Shown here one piece after another: positions 1 to 9,920 of a stretch of DNA of 64,000 bases. Source of the stretch: Lineus longissimus. Taxonomy: Eukaryota; Nemertea; Pilidiophora; Heteronemertea; Lineidae. Positions within the stretch are counted from its first letter, which is position 1. Each line of letters begins with the position of its first letter. The notes beneath the pieces were generated by a model. It saw only the letters and a list, made by a program, of their open reading frames with translations. It searched no databases and was not told where the DNA came from. Location of the stretch: contig NC_088325.1 of NCBI RefSeq assembly GCF_910592395.1, positions 4,743,501-4,807,500 on the forward strand, read 5' to 3'. The position numbers were made by a program, and so were the translations under genes.

Positions 1-1
1 T

Positions 2-2062
2 ACTGGTTGTACAGCAGAGTGGAAATGGACATCAGTGCATGACAAAGCATTCAAAGAGACTAAAGATTGTCTAGTTTCAGCACCTTGCATGGCTTACTTC
101 AAGCCAGGGGCTAAAACAAGAGTAGTAACGGATGCGGCACCCGTGGGTTTAGGGGCCATTCTCGAACAGCTTCAGCCTGATGGCCACTTCCATCCTGTTC
201 ATTACCTGAGCAGGAAGTTGTCTGATTGTGAAAGTAGGTACTCACAATTTGAGAGAGAAGCCCTTGGTGTAAAATGGGCCTGCTCCAAGCTTGCGTTGTA
301 TCTCACAGGATCTTCCTTTGAAATCCTCACCGACCACAAACCTCTACTGAAAGTGTTGGCGCCTAACTCCACACCACCTTCTGCTAGGATAGAACGTTGG
401 CTACTTTACCTCCAACAGTTTAATTACACTATAAAGCACATAAAGGGGAGAGACAACTATGCTGATCCACTTAGCAGGTTACCCATTGAGGATAGTGTTG
501 ATGTAGTTAGTGATGAGGCCAGAAGCGAAGACTTCGCGTTCTCTGTAGTAACTGAGAGTCTTCCTGGTGCCATGGGCATAAAGGAAATCGAGACTGAAAG
601 TCTGAAAGACCCAGGTTTGAAATTGGTAGAGAGGGCTATTTTTACTGAAGACTGGCATGAGTTGAAACATGATCCCATCTACCACATCAGGGATGATTTC
701 TGGGCATATGGTCATGTGATAATGAGGGGTAGAAAAATCTTCATCCCAGAGAGTCTACGCCCCAAAGTTATCAAACTAGGCCATAGTGGGCATCAAGGCA
801 TGGTGAGAATGAAGAATAGGCTAAGAGAAAGAGTGTGGTGGCCAGGAATGGATAAGGATGTAGAAACATGTGTAAAACACTGCCATTTGTGCCAACTGGT
901 GGGTTCAAGGCCCAGGCCGGTGCCAATCAGGCCTACTGCACTGCCTGAGGGCCCATGGTTTGACATAGCCATAGATCTGTTAGATATCTCCAATGGAGAC
1001 CATTTGCTTGTAATCACTGATTATTATAGTCGATGGCCTGAGATTGTGTTTCTGAAGAAGACAGATGCCACACGTGTGATCAGAGCTCTAGAATCGGTTT
1101 TCCTCACCCATGGAATTCCTTATTCAGTACGGTCAGACAATGGACCGCCTTTCAAATCACGTGAATTTGAAGCTTTCTTAGACTACCTAGACATTGATCA
1201 CAGGTGCAGCATACCTTACTTGCCTCAGAGCAATGGGAACGTCGAACGTGCAAATGAGACTTTGTTGAAAATCATTCGAATAGCGAAGCTTGAAGGGAAA
1301 GATTGGCGTAAAGAGGTTGAGAAATTCCTGTTTGACTATAGGACGACGCCACATACACAGACGGGTGTATCTCCAGCCAGAGCACTAATGGGTAGAGAGT
1401 TGAAATGTAGACTTCCAAAACTGAGGGTTGAGCCAAATAGAGAGGTTACTGAATCAGATTGGCAAGCAAAGTTTAGGGAGCGTGATGCAATCTCCAAACT
1501 TAGGCAGAAACAGTATGCGGACAGCCGTAGAAATGCTGAAATTTCTGAGTTGAAACCTGGTGACAAAGTGTTGCTCTTAGAAAATTTCCGTAAGAACAAG
1601 CTGATGCCTAATTATGAGGTTGAACCATATGAGATTGTTGAGAGAGTGAGCGGTGCTGTTTTGCTCAAGAATTCAAAAGGTGTAAAATTGAGAGCATTGA
1701 ACCATGTCAAGAAGTATCACTCAAGCATGTCTGAATCCAGTGTAACAGTGGACACAACTTCTGAGAGTTCTCAAATTCAATCTGGGGAATCTCCTAGAGA
1801 TTCAAACATCACTGGTGAAGTTAGAGTACAGGAGCGGCCTGAAGTCTCTGAGACTCAGAGCAGCCCTGAGCTGGTTTTGCATGAACCAGATTTGTCTCCT
1901 GTTGAGACAACAGTTGTCACAACCACTGAAACTGTGGACACTTCTGAGATCCCAGTTGCACCTCCTGAAAACTCTCAGACAGTTGAGCCTGTTGAACCAG
2001 TGAGAAGGTCAACTAGGGTCAGGACTACACATAGTCGATGGAAGGATTATGTGGAGAAGTAA
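2..2062 (+). CDS. Ty3/gypsy pol polyprotein, RNase H and integrase part (5' partial)
   Basis: The frame is open to the left edge, so the first Met (position 35) is not the real start. Residues below count from that Met. Seen: an RNase H domain (about 28-120) with TDAAPVGLGAIL, an FEREALGVKWA acidic motif and LTDHKPLL; an H2C2 zinc-binding domain (about 247-290) with HSGHQG and CHLCQ; and an integrase core with acidic residues D314 (AIDLLD), D368 (RSDNG) and E404 (NVERANE), giving D-53-D-35-E. A basic Ser/Thr-rich C-terminus follows; no chromodomain is evident. The frame has no stop or frameshift in this part, so the copy is young or intact here. Known for the family: it processes RNA/DNA hybrids and inserts cDNA. 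Confidence 0.93.
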   Translation, partial: TGCTAEWKWTSVHDKAFKETKDCLVSAPCMAYFKPGAKTRVVTDAAPVGLGAILEQLQPDGHFHPVHYLSRKLSDCESRYSQFEREALGVKWACSKLALYLTGSSFEILTDHKPLLKVLAPNSTPPSARIERWLLYLQQFNYTIKHIKGRDNYADPLSRLPIEDSVDVVSDEARSEDFAFSVVTESLPGAMGIKEIETESLKDPGLKLVERAIFTEDWHELKHDPIYHIRDDFWAYGHVIMRGRKIFIPESLRPKVIKLGHSGHQGMVRMKNRLRERVWWPGMDKDVETCVKHCHLCQLVGSRPRPVPIRPTALPEGPWFDIAIDLLDISNGDHLLVITDYYSRWPEIVFLKKTDATRVIRALESVFLTHGIPYSVRSDNGPPFKSREFEAFLDYLDIDHRCSIPYLPQSNGNVERANETLLKIIRIAKLEGKDWRKEVEKFLFDYRTTPHTQTGVSPARALMGRELKCRLPKLRVEPNREVTESDWQAKFRERDAISKLRQKQYADSRRNAEISELKPGDKVLLLENFRKNKLMPNYEVEPYEIVERVSGAVLLKNSKGVKLRALNHVKKYHSSMSESSVTVDTTSESSQIQSGESPRDSNITGEVRVQERPEVSETQSSPELVLHEPDLSPVETTVVTTTETVDTSEIPVAPPENSQTVEPVEPVRRSTRVRTTHSRWKDYVEK

Positions 2063-2429
2063 TTTCTTACAACTTGTAGATTTTTCTGCATTTTTGGTCA
2101 TGATTGTGATTTTAAGAGACAGTACTGTAAGGTTAACCAAGTTTTCAGGACATGTTTTTCCTGTGTGTTTTTTTTTTTTTTTTTTTTTTTTGTAAACTGT
2201 ATGTTCTAAGCAAGTGTGTTTGGTCAAAACCTAAATTTGAATATTGATTATTCCAGTTATAGTCAGTTTCTGTTAGTAATTTTGGGACAATTTCAATATG
2301 CCTAGTCGGTGTTTGTGAAGACAAAGTTTGCCTTGTCTTCAGGTGTTTTGTTTTCAAATATTTTCCAGTTGAAAAGTTTATAAGAGAGATGAGTTAAAAC
2401 TTGTCCAGTTTTATACTAAGCTTGGGGGA

Positions 2430-2614
2430 TGTGGTGATATTTGAATCTCCCGCCAATTTGTAACTGAGTTCATGTCACGCATGCGCAGAAGCTATGTAAA
2501 CACTTCCGGAAAAGATGGAGTCGTAAATAAAGTAATTCATTTCATTTATTATGGAAATCAATCGTCATCTCCTTCAATCGAGCATCTCACGATAAAAGCA
2601 ACACGACAGTCACA
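2430..2614 (+). repeat. 3' LTR of the Ty3/gypsy element (putative)
   Basis: It begins TGTGGTGATATT directly after a purine-rich tract (GGGGGA) and ends in CACA. An AATAAA lies near 2526. Short LTRs of about 180 bp occur in several Ty3/gypsy lineages. The 5' LTR is outside the window, so the limits rest on the TG...CA ends and the tract only. Confidence 0.6.
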
Positions 2615-3471
2615 ACTTTGAAAATAACACCAAAAGATTCTATAGATATTCTTAAACTAAATGGTACCTTTGAAATTACTTTCATACACATATTTACCTG
2701 AATTAAACTACTTTGAAAAGTTGCAATCTGAAAGTTCACCGCTCACTCATCAAAACAATACATAAGTCTGACGTCATCCAACATGGAGGACAGTTCACAA
2801 AAAATCACAAATCGCAGCATAAAAATGGTGAAATACAAGCGTTCACCTACTTGTCAACTTACCAGGAGGCTCTCAATCACTAGATTCCCCAAGGACAAAT
2901 GTATCCCTAAAGTTTGAAGGTCCAACTTAGCACAGTTTTGATAAAAATGGCCTTCAAACACGAAAATTTGATCCAGTAAAATTGATACGGTTGCATCTAA
3001 ATTCCAACCTGGAAAACAGGTACTTGTTACACAGCGGGTGTATGTAAAATATGAACCCAGGAGTTGTCCCCAGATGAAACGAAAGGTGAAAAGCTAATAT
3101 TGTTACACAATGATACATGTACATGGCTTTACTCCCTAATACTGGGTATAGATGGCGGGGTATAGAGGTCGGTATTAGATACACAGCTTCAGTCATTTCG
3201 GGAATCCCCTATGGTCGTGATAGTAGGCCTAAAAGACTTGCCAAAGCAAATTGCTTTTTCAATACCTCTCCAAATATGGACTTCGACAGTTAAAAGCATA
3301 CTCGCGTCTAATTGATAGGTCCGGATCTAGATAGTAAATCTTCATTAATTCTTTTACATTATTGACCAGTGTTTATTCCCTGAACGATAAGACAGTACAG
3401 TCAGGACCAGTCAACGACATTCACCACTTGACGCCTTAGATCCAGAGAGTAAATCTTTGTTTTCTTTTCAG
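2615..3471 (+). other. Non-coding region before the first Ig exon
   Basis: I see no convincing exon here. The first exon of IgSF gene 1 (signal peptide) is not recognisable and probably lies left of the retrotransposon. From about 3128 the sequence is shared with the region before the second Ig cassette. It includes a decayed copy of the start of the Ig1 exon (3361-3415). Confidence 0.5.
3361..3415 (+). pseudogene. Decayed partial copy of the Ig1 exon start
   Basis: Read in the exon frame, this stretch gives an N-terminal segment resembling the real Ig1 exon (LTS....ND.TVQ.GPV), but it runs to a stop and lacks the AG acceptor. The flanking AGTAAATCTT and ATTGACC are repeated at the real exon, so a ~100-bp local duplication copied intron end plus exon start. 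An equivalent remnant lies before the second cassette at about 7992-8035. Confidence 0.6.
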
Positions 3472-3807
3472 CATTGACCAGTGCTAATTACCAGAATGAT
3501 ATCACAGTACAGCCAGGACCAGTCGAAGTGAAGCAAGGACAGAACGTCAGTCTGTGGTGTAAACTGAAATATGACCCTAAACGAGTGATGCCGGTTGACT
3601 GGCAGTCGCCCCCATCTTTCAAAACAAGAACTCACGATTGTGATTGTTATGGTAATTCGAACGATAAATATGCCATGTCATGTTCCAACCCTAATGACCA
3701 TTTTGGGTTTTATAATATGACAATAATTGATGTCCAATGGGCCGATAATGGGAAATATCGGTGTGCATATCTCAACCATATGGACATTGTGGATTTACAA
3801 GTTTTGG
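3472..3807 (+). CDS. IgSF receptor gene 1, exon: Ig domain 1 of cassette A
   Basis: A whole Ig domain in one exon. The acceptor is TTTCTTTTCAG at 3471 and the donor GTAAGT at 3808. Two bases precede the first whole codon and one follows the last, so both introns are phase 1, as is usual for Ig-domain exons. Ig hallmarks: B-strand Cys in NVSLWCKLKY, C-strand Trp in VDWQ, and the F-strand DNGKYRCAY motif. Between C' and E strands lie extra cysteines (CDCYGNSNDKYAMSC), which may form a second disulfide. N-glycosylation sequons (NVS, NMT) fit an extracellular domain. The upstream signal-peptide exon is not in view. The ligand is unknown. Confidence 0.85.
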
Positions 3808-4338
3808 GTAAGTTATAATCAGGAGCTACACCAACATAAGGCATAAGGGCACTCTAATCTAAGAACTTATGAATTAGAGAATAATGTTGATTGCAAATGA
3901 CTTGGGTGCAAGAGTGGTTCTTTTGGCCACCATGACACTAAAACTAGTGAAAGTGCTCAAGTCGTGATTTATATTAAGGTGTACAAAAATGTATCATGAT
4001 TGAAGTAGCTATAGCCCCTGTCAGCTACAGTACATTGTACAGTGTGGCTCATATAAATACGAATACATACTTCAGACGAAATCTCGTGAACTAATGCACC
4101 ATGCTCAGACTGCGCAATTTTTTTTAGTTTTTTTTCTAATCGTACATTGATTATGGCAGAAATGAGTGTGCATTGGTTTTTCACCATGTAACATTTTTCA
4201 TTTCAAAGTCTTTTTCAAAAATTCTCGCTAAAGTTACAGACAAAAATATTCCGAAATATGATTTCGCCCTCAGTGTTGATGCGAACCATGTGCTTCCACT
4301 TCAACTTTGTAGGCTGATTTTCTCTTGTCTGTTTTCAG

Positions 4339-4472
4339 TTCCGGTAACATATATGACACTAGAAAAAAATATCAAAAGCTCTGCTGCAGAGCCCCAGCGC
4401 TTGCATGAGTACTTTACCTGCACAACAAACTGTGCATTTCCAGCACCCAATATTTCATGGCTTGTAAATGAC
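4339..4472 (+). CDS. IgSF receptor gene 1, exon: first half of Ig domain 2, cassette A
   Basis: Acceptor TGTTTTCAG at 4338, phase 1 entry, matching the phase 1 exit of the preceding exon. Donor GTAAGT at 4473, phase 0 exit. It encodes the B and C strands: Cys in YFTCTTNCAFPAP and Trp in ISWLVND. The domain is completed by exon 5104-5299. The frame stays open past the donor for another 77 codons (to 4706); see findings. Two closely spaced cysteines (CTTNC) are conserved in both cassettes. Confidence 0.8.
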
Positions 4473-5103
4473 GTAAGTAGAGCAATATCAGAGGACGATG
4501 TCTTGACTTTAGCAGGTCTACCTCAATTGAAACGATGTATTGATATTTGGTTTGAGGAGACTGCTAGGGGGACTATTGGCAGGAGAGGGGCTAAATTGGC
4601 CATCTTCAGGGGACTACTATACACTGTAAGGGCCCTGGATGATCATTTCGAATTCAGCACTAAGTATATTCCTCGTGCAAGCGTGAATCATTACGACGTA
4701 ATGTGAGATGTGAAATAGTGACCTTGTCTAACTTTATCTTGCCTGCCTAGCTGTTGCCTATATTGCCCTTTTCAGATGAAGTCAGTGACAGTGGTTACTC
4801 GAGCAATAAAGCTACTGTGCAGTTTTCAAATTACTCTTGTTCAATAATAAAATCATAATGAAATACTTCTTTGTTAGGACCCTTGGCACTAGAAAATGCT
4901 GTCTCTAATTGAGAGAGTTACACTGATTATCTGGCAAAAAAGGGCTGTACATTTAAAAGGAAACGACCGTTTGCTACCAGTGCAGTATTTTAAATAGAGA
5001 GGATGTCCTTGAGTGGTGTCCGCTAAAGGGAGGTTCCACAGTAGTATAAGAGATTAAGATGAAATAGACCTTTAGCTTTACCATTACCATACGTATTTTC
5101 CAG

Positions 5104-5299
5104 CAACTCTTTAACGGCATACCGACGGTCAAAGAGTTAGACTGCTCTGGGGCCAAGGACGGCCAGAAACAGACTATGAGCACAGTGTTAGTAAGGAGCA
5201 CAGACACTGATAAGGAGAGAACAGAATATAACATTACGTGTACGGCAGAAAACGTTGTTGGAGAGCCAAATGTTTATGCAATGACTTTCATTAATGATG
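5104..5299 (+). CDS. IgSF receptor gene 1, exon: second half of Ig domain 2, cassette A
   Basis: Acceptor CGTATTTTCCAG at 5103, phase 0; donor GTAAGC at 5300, phase 1 exit. It holds the D-G strands, with the F-strand EYNITCTAENVVGEP, typical of an I-set or C2-set Ig domain. Joined to 4339-4472 it gives a complete Ig fold split by a phase 0 intron. The phase 1 exit lets it splice either to Ig1 of cassette B (8088) or straight to the TM exon (11196), so one- and two-cassette isoforms are both possible. Confidence 0.8.
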
Positions 5300-5811
5300 G
5301 TAAGCATCTTACAATTGTTGACGTTATCATATAGCGTTGTTTATTTTTCGAGACCTCCTGCAATGTTTATTTCAGTTCTGTCAGGTCAGTTAAAATAATA
5401 ATCATGGTGAATGTCTAAAAATGATAATAACTTGATTTCAGAAACAGAATCCAAGTTTTCCTATACTGGTTCCCTACCACTATTTTTTAAAATGCCATGT
5501 TCAACATGTTCAATGTTCAGACCACTTCTAAGAAAGAAATCATTGTTTAATAGGTGAAATATCCTGAAAGTATCATGAAAGCTTTATTAGCCAAGAAAGA
5601 TTAAAAACATTTTATACCTCTTTTTAGTTTCGCTTGCCGGATCAAATAGCTATTTGAAGGTTAAACGTAAATCAATTCAAATTTTCCTCACCAGGGGCAA
5701 GAATCATAAATACATAGAAGGCATATGTCGCTTTATCGATCATACCTCATTATGTGGGCCAATCACGTCGCGTCATTCGCCGTCACGTGCCATGCGATAC
5801 ATTTACTATTC

Positions 5812-6935
5812 TATGGCAGTATTCTACTGATGACGTCATCGATGACGCGTTATGTTGCTTGCCACCCAGGTGCCGTCTCGACTTAAATTATAATGCGCCG
5901 TTCTTATCAAAACGGGTAAAGCCTCGTGAAATAATGTATTTACCGGACAACTATTTTTGACTATTCTATGGGTTGACGTGCAATATTTATATATCATTCA
6001 ACAGATGGAAGCTTGAAATAAAGTCTATGCAGTTTGCATGCATAAAGGTTTGATATACAAATTTTGTTGATGAGGTTTACACCACCGGTTCGGCAGTCCC
6101 AGTGTCTTTATAATATTTGAAAGACTCTGGCAGTACTAAGCAAAAATGTTTATGCTGTTGCCATTTTGTTTGTTTTTTAATTCCATCGCCCGCTCTATCT
6201 GTTCCCTCGGCATCCCGTGCAATGCAATTAAACAGTCTAAGTTTATATTAGGCAATGATCATGGCAGTGTAATTATGTTACTGAACGATTCTGGTTATAA
6301 ACGCACCGATGCACTCAGGCGTGACCCGCAAAGGGTGAGCAGAGAGAAGCTAGGTTCACCCTGGTTGTTTGTTTCAGACCACATATCCTCATTTCCCTAT
6401 TCAACATTGAGATTTATCGAAATCCGTGGTTTGAACGAAAACTCGGAAAAGGTCGGAAGATTCTCCAACAAGTCATAAAACAACAGAGAAACCGTTTAGC
6501 CGAGGACCTGAATCTTACTGATTATATTGTAATCAAAATACTTATTAAATTCGTTATTACTAAGATAAATATCGATAAGATTGAAATTAGAATAATCTTA
6601 TGAGAAAAATCCTGTCAGAATTTTTTTCCTAGCAAGAAATTATAAGAAAAACATTACACTGAAGGTAATTATCGGTAAGATATTAATTTGCTATAATTTA
6701 TCAAGATTATCATTGAAAATAATTTTCCTAACAAGAAATTGGTAATTTCCATCGTACTATTTCTTCATTAAGAAAAATATCAGTAATTACTTGGTAAGAT
6801 AAATATCTTAAATGCATTTGTTGCCGTACGCAGTGCACGTCAACTTAAAATTGTATTGATCTCCGCTGGTGTTACAACCCTGATCTGAGATGCAAAAGTT
6901 CCCTTATTTGAAATTCCACCATGTTGAGCATCACA
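5812..6935 (+). other. Sequence present only in unit A, partly AT-rich
   Basis: Unit B lacks this stretch. It begins in material resembling part of the element at 28.1 kb (GGAAGCTTGAAATAAAGT near 6006), then a 110-codon frame (6146-6478) that I do not recognise and do not trust. An AT-rich block follows (about 6490-6820) with repeated TAAGATAAATATC and TTTTCCTA.CAAGAAATT motifs. It is either an insertion into A or a deletion from B. Confidence 0.5.
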
Positions 6936-7313
6936 TGGTGTCATACTTATTTCTCGACTATGTATCTTATGAAAAGACGTATTGGTAGAATTGTAAACTC
7001 GTCTTGCAATTAAAAAAAGCTGAAAATGGTACAATTACATCAAAAGGTACACCATTCAATCCTGCTTGTACGTCTTCATCTCGTCTACGGAGTCAGGCAT
7101 TTTTGCACCGAAATCGAATCTGTCCCAATAAGATGTCGATTTCAATCAGTGAGCCAATAAACATAGAAAGACGTCCAATTCTAAATTACCTGACAACAAG
7201 GTCCCATTGCTTAAAGAATAGGACCTTATTCTTACCATTTGCCCAAAGGAAGTGGCCTTTTATTAATTGCTCTTTTAGAACATCTGCAAAAGGAATACCC
7301 TTGATATTCACAA

Positions 7314-7846
7314 TCGATATCCAAACGATCAATTTTTATTTGGAAGGCAATAGGCAATATTTAGAATTTTGTAAACCAAGGCCTTTTAGGGCATTACTTT
7401 GTTTATACCAATTAAATGTATTTGTAGAAAAAAACGGATCGTTAGCACCTACACGCACCATGCCTCGATGTGTGAGTTCAAATCTGAAACAGATACGTCG
7501 CATCGTGAAGTCTGTAGGATTGTTCATATCTCAAATTATGACCTCTTATTAAAAGCTAATTAACTCTATTCTAATTGGTCAAAATTGATATTTCTTTTTG
7601 CAAATGGGAAGGTAAAGGTTGGAACTAAAACATACATTGAAATAAATAGATACCCTTTTGTGAATGATATGTTAGAGAAATTCTTGTTGGAAGCGCACAC
7701 TTGATGTGTCATAGGTGAACCCTAGCCTCAAGTTAGCCCACATATTATTTGTGACTTTCACAAACGCAAACGCCTGTCCCATTGTTCTACATCGTGATCA
7801 AGAGTTCGAACAATGGGATAGACGTTCACGTTGGCGTCTCGGGAGC
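7314..7846 (+). other. Spacer between duplicated units
   Basis: No exon, RNA gene or recognisable repeat is seen. An open frame that runs into it from unit A (7004-7552) has no protein-like features. Confidence 0.5.
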
Positions 7847-8087
7847 TTTGCTCCCTAATACTGGGTATAGATGGCGGGGTAGAGATCGGTGTTAGATACA
7901 CTGCTTCAGTCATTTCGGGAATCCCCTATGGTCGTGATAGTAGGCCTGAAAGACTTGCCAAAGATAGTAAATATTCATTACTTGTTTTACATTATTGACC
8001 GGTGTTTATTCCAGTACAGCCAGGACCAGTCAACATTCACCACTTGACGCCTTAGATCCAGAGAGTAAATCGTCGTTTTCTTTTCAG

Positions 8088-8417
8088 CATTGACCGGTGC
8101 TAATTACCAGAATGATATCACAGTACAGTCAGGACCAGTCAAAGTGAAGCAAGGACAGAACGTCAGTCTGTGGTGCAAACTGAAATACGACCGTGATAAA
8201 ATAGTGCCAGTAAACTGGCAAACCCCGCCAGAATTCCAAACAAGAACCGACGATTGTTCTTCTTTTGCAAAGGATAAATATGCCATGTCATGTTCAGACG
8301 CCAGATACCCTTTTAGGTATTATAATATGACAATAATTGATGTCCAATGGGCCGATAATGGGGAATATCGGTGTATGTATACCAACCCTATGGACATTGT
8401 GGATTTACAAGTTTTGG
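8088..8417 (+). CDS. IgSF receptor gene 1, exon: Ig domain 1 of cassette B
   Basis: Paralogue of exon 3472-3807: acceptor TTTCTTTTCAG at 8087, donor GTAAGT at 8418, phases 1-1, 330 bp. The Ig motifs NVSLWCKLKY, VNWQ and DNGEYRCMY are intact. The C'-E region is shorter and has lost one of the extra cysteines of copy A (DDCSSFAKDKYAMSC). Divergence from copy A is concentrated in this loop, while framework strands are nearly identical. That pattern would suit ligand-binding diversification, but this is judged by eye. Confidence 0.85.
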
Positions 8418-8961
8418 GTAAGTTATAATCAGGAGCTACACAAACATAAGGCATACGAGCACCCTAATCTAGGAACTCACGAATTAGAAATAAAGTTGAT
8501 TGCAAATGAATAGGATGCAAGAGTGGTTCTTTCGGCGCTTATGACACTGAAACTAGTGAAAGTGCTCAAGTCGTGATTTAAATTAAGGTTTACAAAAATG
8601 TACCATGATTGAAGCATCTATATCCCCGGTTGTTGAAGTAGCGGTAGCCAAGTCAGCTACAGTACACTGTACAGTGCGGCTCATATAAATACAAATACAT
8701 ACTTAATACGAAATCTCGTGACCTAATGCACCAGACTCAGGCTGCGCAATTTTTTTCAGTTTTTTTCTAATCGTACTTTGATTATGACAGAAATAAGTTT
8801 GCATGGATTTTTTATCATATAACTTTTTTAATTCAAACTCTTTGTTTAAATACTTGCTAAAATTACAGACAAAAATATTCCGAAACACTATTTCGCCCTC
8901 AGTGTTCATGAGAACCATGTGCTTCCACTTTGTAGGCTGATTTTCTCTTGTCAATTTCCAG

Positions 8962-9095
8962 TTCCGGTAACAGATGTGACACTAGAAAAAGTCGTCAAAA
9001 GCTATGCTGCGGAGCCCCAGCGCCTGAATGAGATCTTTACCTGCACAACAAACTGTGCATTTCCAGCACCCAAGATTTCATGGCTTGTAAATGAC
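8962..9095 (+). CDS. IgSF receptor gene 1, exon: first half of Ig domain 2, cassette B
   Basis: Copy of 4339-4472: acceptor TCAATTTCCAG at 8961, donor GTAAGT at 9096, length 134 bp, phase 1 in and phase 0 out. It holds IFTCTTNCAFPAP and the C-strand Trp. As in copy A, the frame continues past the donor to a stop at the matching position (9327-9329). Confidence 0.8.
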
Positions 9096-9724
9096 GTAAG
9101 TAGAGCAATATCAGAGGACGATGTCTTGATTTTAGAAGGTCTACACCAATTGGAACGATTTATTGATAATTGGTTTCAGGAGACTGCTAGGGGGACTATT
9201 GGCAGGAGAGGGGCTAAATTGGCCATCTTCAGGGGACTGCTATACACTGTAAGTGCTCTGGGTGATCATTTCGAATTCAGCACTAAGTATATTCCTCGTG
9301 CAAGCGTGAATCATTACGACGTAATGTGAGATGTGAAATAGTGACCTTGTGTAATTTTATCTTGCCTGCCTAGCTGCTGCCTATATTAAGATGAAGTCAG
9401 TAACAGTAGTTCCTCGAGCAATAAAGCTACTGTGCAGTTTTTGAATGACTCTTGTTCAATAATAAAATCATATACAAAATATTTCTTCATAAGGACCCCT
9501 TTGCACTAGGAAATGCTGTCTCTAATTGAGTGAGTTACACTGATTATCTGGAAAAATGTACTGTACCATTAAAAGGAAACGACATTTTGCTTCCAGTGCA
9601 GTATTTTATATAGAGAGGGTGTCCTTGATAGAGGGTTGTCCGCTAAAAGGGGGTTCCACTGTAGTGTAAGCGATTAAGATGAAATAGGCACTATAGCTTC
9701 ACCATTGCCATATGTATTTTCCAG

Positions 9725-9920
9725 CAACACTTTAATGGCAAAACAACGGTCAGAGAGTTTGGCTGCTCAGGGGCCAGGGAGGGCCAGAAACAGACTATGA
9801 GCATGTTAGTAATGAGCACAGACATGGATAAGGAGAGTACAGAATATAACATTACGTGTACAGCAGAAAACGTTGTTGGAGAGCCAAATGTTTCAAAGGC
9901 AATGGCTGTCAATAATGATG
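9725..9920 (+). CDS. IgSF receptor gene 1, exon: second half of Ig domain 2, cassette B
   Basis: Copy of 5104-5299: acceptor TGTATTTTCCAG at 9724, donor GTAAGC at 9921, 196 bp, phase 0 in and phase 1 out. The F-strand EYNITCTAENVVGEP is retained. It joins in phase to the TM exon at 11196, so it is the membrane-proximal Ig half. Confidence 0.8.

Larger units (their letters stand above)
1..2614 (+). mobile_element. Ty3/gypsy LTR retrotransposon, 3' part
   Basis: The left edge of the window cuts an LTR retrotransposon inside pol. What remains is RNase H and integrase coding sequence, a non-coding internal stretch with a ~22-nt poly-T run near 2169, a short purine-rich tract at about 2424-2429, and one LTR ending near 2614. 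gag, protease, most of reverse transcriptase and the 5' LTR lie outside, so age from LTR divergence cannot be judged. The element ends about 860 bp before the first Ig exon and may have inserted upstream of, or into the first intron of, IgSF gene 1. Confidence 0.9.
3128..7313 (+). repeat. Segmental duplication, unit A (two-Ig cassette plus introns)
   Basis: The stretch starting at TACTCCCTAATACTGGGTAT aligns by eye, exon by exon and through the introns, with unit B (7847-10824). Similarity ends near 7313. Unit A carries about 1.1 kb (roughly 5812-6935) absent from unit B. Both units encode the same exon set: one whole-domain Ig exon and one Ig domain split over two exons. Intron and exon similarity alike is high, so the duplication is fairly recent. 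Confidence 0.85.

Noticed and set aside
2009-2357. Reverse frames with poly-Lys
   Set aside because: They read the poly-T run of the retrotransposon's non-coding 3' region.
6146-6478. 110-codon frame starting with a hydrophobic stretch (candidate leader)
   Set aside because: No phase 1 donor at the end of the hydrophobic part, present only in the unit A insertion, no recognisable domain.
7004-7552. 182-codon open frame after unit A
   Set aside because: No domain, no splice or start context, and the unit B copy is not open in the same way.
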